A stretch of DNA of 7,172 nucleotides from Bacillota bacterium (lineage in GTDB: Bacteria > Bacillota > Clostridia > Acetivibrionales > DSM-2933), in assembly GCA_023441845.1 (NCBI GenBank), contig JAEZNF010000427.1, positions 1 through 7,172 on the forward strand, in the 5' to 3' direction. The position numbers and the translations under genes are program-made. The stretch's first letter is position 1, and each line of letters begins with the position of its first letter. The notes under the pieces are model-generated. The model was not told the origin of the DNA. It saw nothing but the letters and a program-made list of their open reading frames with translations, and ran no database searches. This document shows positions 6,483-7,172 of the stretch, in pieces.

Positions 6483-7172
6483 ATGCAGAGGAGATTTTAC
6501 GATATTCACTGTCATGCAATGAATTTAAGTCATCCTAATTTTCTGGCTTTTGTAAAATGTTTTGAGAAGCCGGTTTTTAGTAATACCGATAAATTCTTAA
6601 AGAGCCATCGGCTGATAACATTTTTTGGAGCTAACTATTTACTGTTAAAGTTTCTATTATTTAAACCCTTTGATTCGAAAAATTTAATGGATATTCTTAA
6701 AAAAGCCGGCAATGAGGACTTACCGGATAAATTTTTAAACCTTATTGCTGCAATGGAGAATGATGTCGGAAGCTATTTTATTATGATGGAGGAATGCATA
6801 AAAGAGCACGTTATGAAGGACAAAAAGATAACAATAGGTCGCCGTCAAAATGGGCTCAGGTATTGGAGAACTACCCCGCTCTAAAACTGAATCTTGCACA
6901 TTTCGGCAGGCTGAAATCATCGGAGGATAAGTGGGAGAAAGAAATATTGAAGCTCATAGAAAAGTATGACAATGTTTATACGGATATATGATACAGAGGA
7001 TTTGATGATAACGGTTACAAGGTATTGAAGGATGCCTTTCAATACACAAAAGATGAGGGGTTTAGAAATAAGTTGAAATCAAGGATTTTATACGGTACAG
7101 ATTTTATGATAAACCTTATTAAGACAGGCTCTTACTGCGAATACACAAATTACTTCCTTAATACTACGCATT
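6483..7172 (+). pseudogene. Decayed amidohydrolase (PF04909-like), runs off the window edge
   Basis: Two parts of one metal-dependent amidohydrolase lie in different frames. The first (from ATG 6483, GGGGGG ribosome site at 6470-6475) begins MQRRFYDIHCHAMNL, carrying the HxH metal motif (His9, His11), and is sensible to about 6839. From about 6839 the other frame continues with SPSKWAQVLENYP, NLAHFG (His codon 6899-6901) and NVYTDI. A TGA at 6989-6991 then interrupts, and the same frame resumes with YRGFDDNGYKVL and YGTDF (Asp codon 7100-7102) to the edge. Only about 120 residues separate the HxH motif from NLAHFG, whereas the family's TIM barrel needs considerably more, so an internal deletion is inferred at about 6834-6841 besides the frameshift. 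Where homologues have TDISY, this has TDI-stop-Y, consistent with TCA to TGA. Read straight, the first ORF ends at 6884. No function is expected. Confidence 0.85.

Noticed and set aside
6989..6991. In-frame TGA in the amidohydrolase read as selenocysteine
   Set aside because: The position corresponds to a serine in TDISY, there is no catalytic reason for Sec there, and the gene already has a frameshift and a deletion, so an ordinary nonsense mutation is simpler.

Overview
This AT-rich window reads almost entirely on the + strand and looks like the chromosome of an anaerobic, spore-forming Firmicute, most likely a clostridium of the Acetivibrio/Ruminiclostridium (cluster III) type. The reasons are a sporulation gene (spoIIR) with a forespore-type promoter, purine-rich GGAGG/GGGGGG ribosome binding sites, stem-loop plus T-run terminators, and CarD and PIN/TRAM proteins of clostridial type. 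The genus is inferred from general resemblance, not from a search.

Layout. Positions 1-501 hold no convincing gene but carry two consecutive near-perfect sigma-A promoters and a long leader. A two-gene unit follows: a CarD-family RNA polymerase-binding regulator (502-981) and a membrane-anchored PIN/TRAM protein of the YacL type (1024-2094). The gap 2095-2461 is dense in RNA structure: three hairpin/T-run elements, one of which can fold in two exclusive ways, then a sigma-A promoter for pyrG (CTP synthase, 2462-4075), which ends in a strong terminator. The 594-base gap 4158-4751 has no gene. It contains a short palindrome, a firmicute REP-like GTGTCA...TGACAC element, a 101-bp MITE-like imperfect palindrome and a candidate sigma-F promoter. 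spoIIR (4752-5474) follows with its own terminator. The last unit is an extended -10 promoter, a possible 33-codon small ORF, an MgtC/SapB-family membrane protein (5742-6440), and a decayed amidohydrolase that runs off the window edge (6483-7172).

Function. These are mostly housekeeping or core sporulation genes, each with its own signals, rather than one pathway. CarD modulates transcription initiation, PyrG makes CTP from UTP, and SpoIIR is the forespore signal that triggers pro-sigma-E processing in the mother cell. The MgtC-like protein is an inner-membrane protein of uncertain function. I found no sign of a defence system, CRISPR array, prophage or new multi-gene system. The most interesting material lies between genes: the attenuator-like structure upstream of pyrG, the T-tract at the pyrG start site, the sigma-F site at spoIIR, the small ORF overlapping the mgtC-like gene, and the amidohydrolase with an internal deletion and a stop codon.
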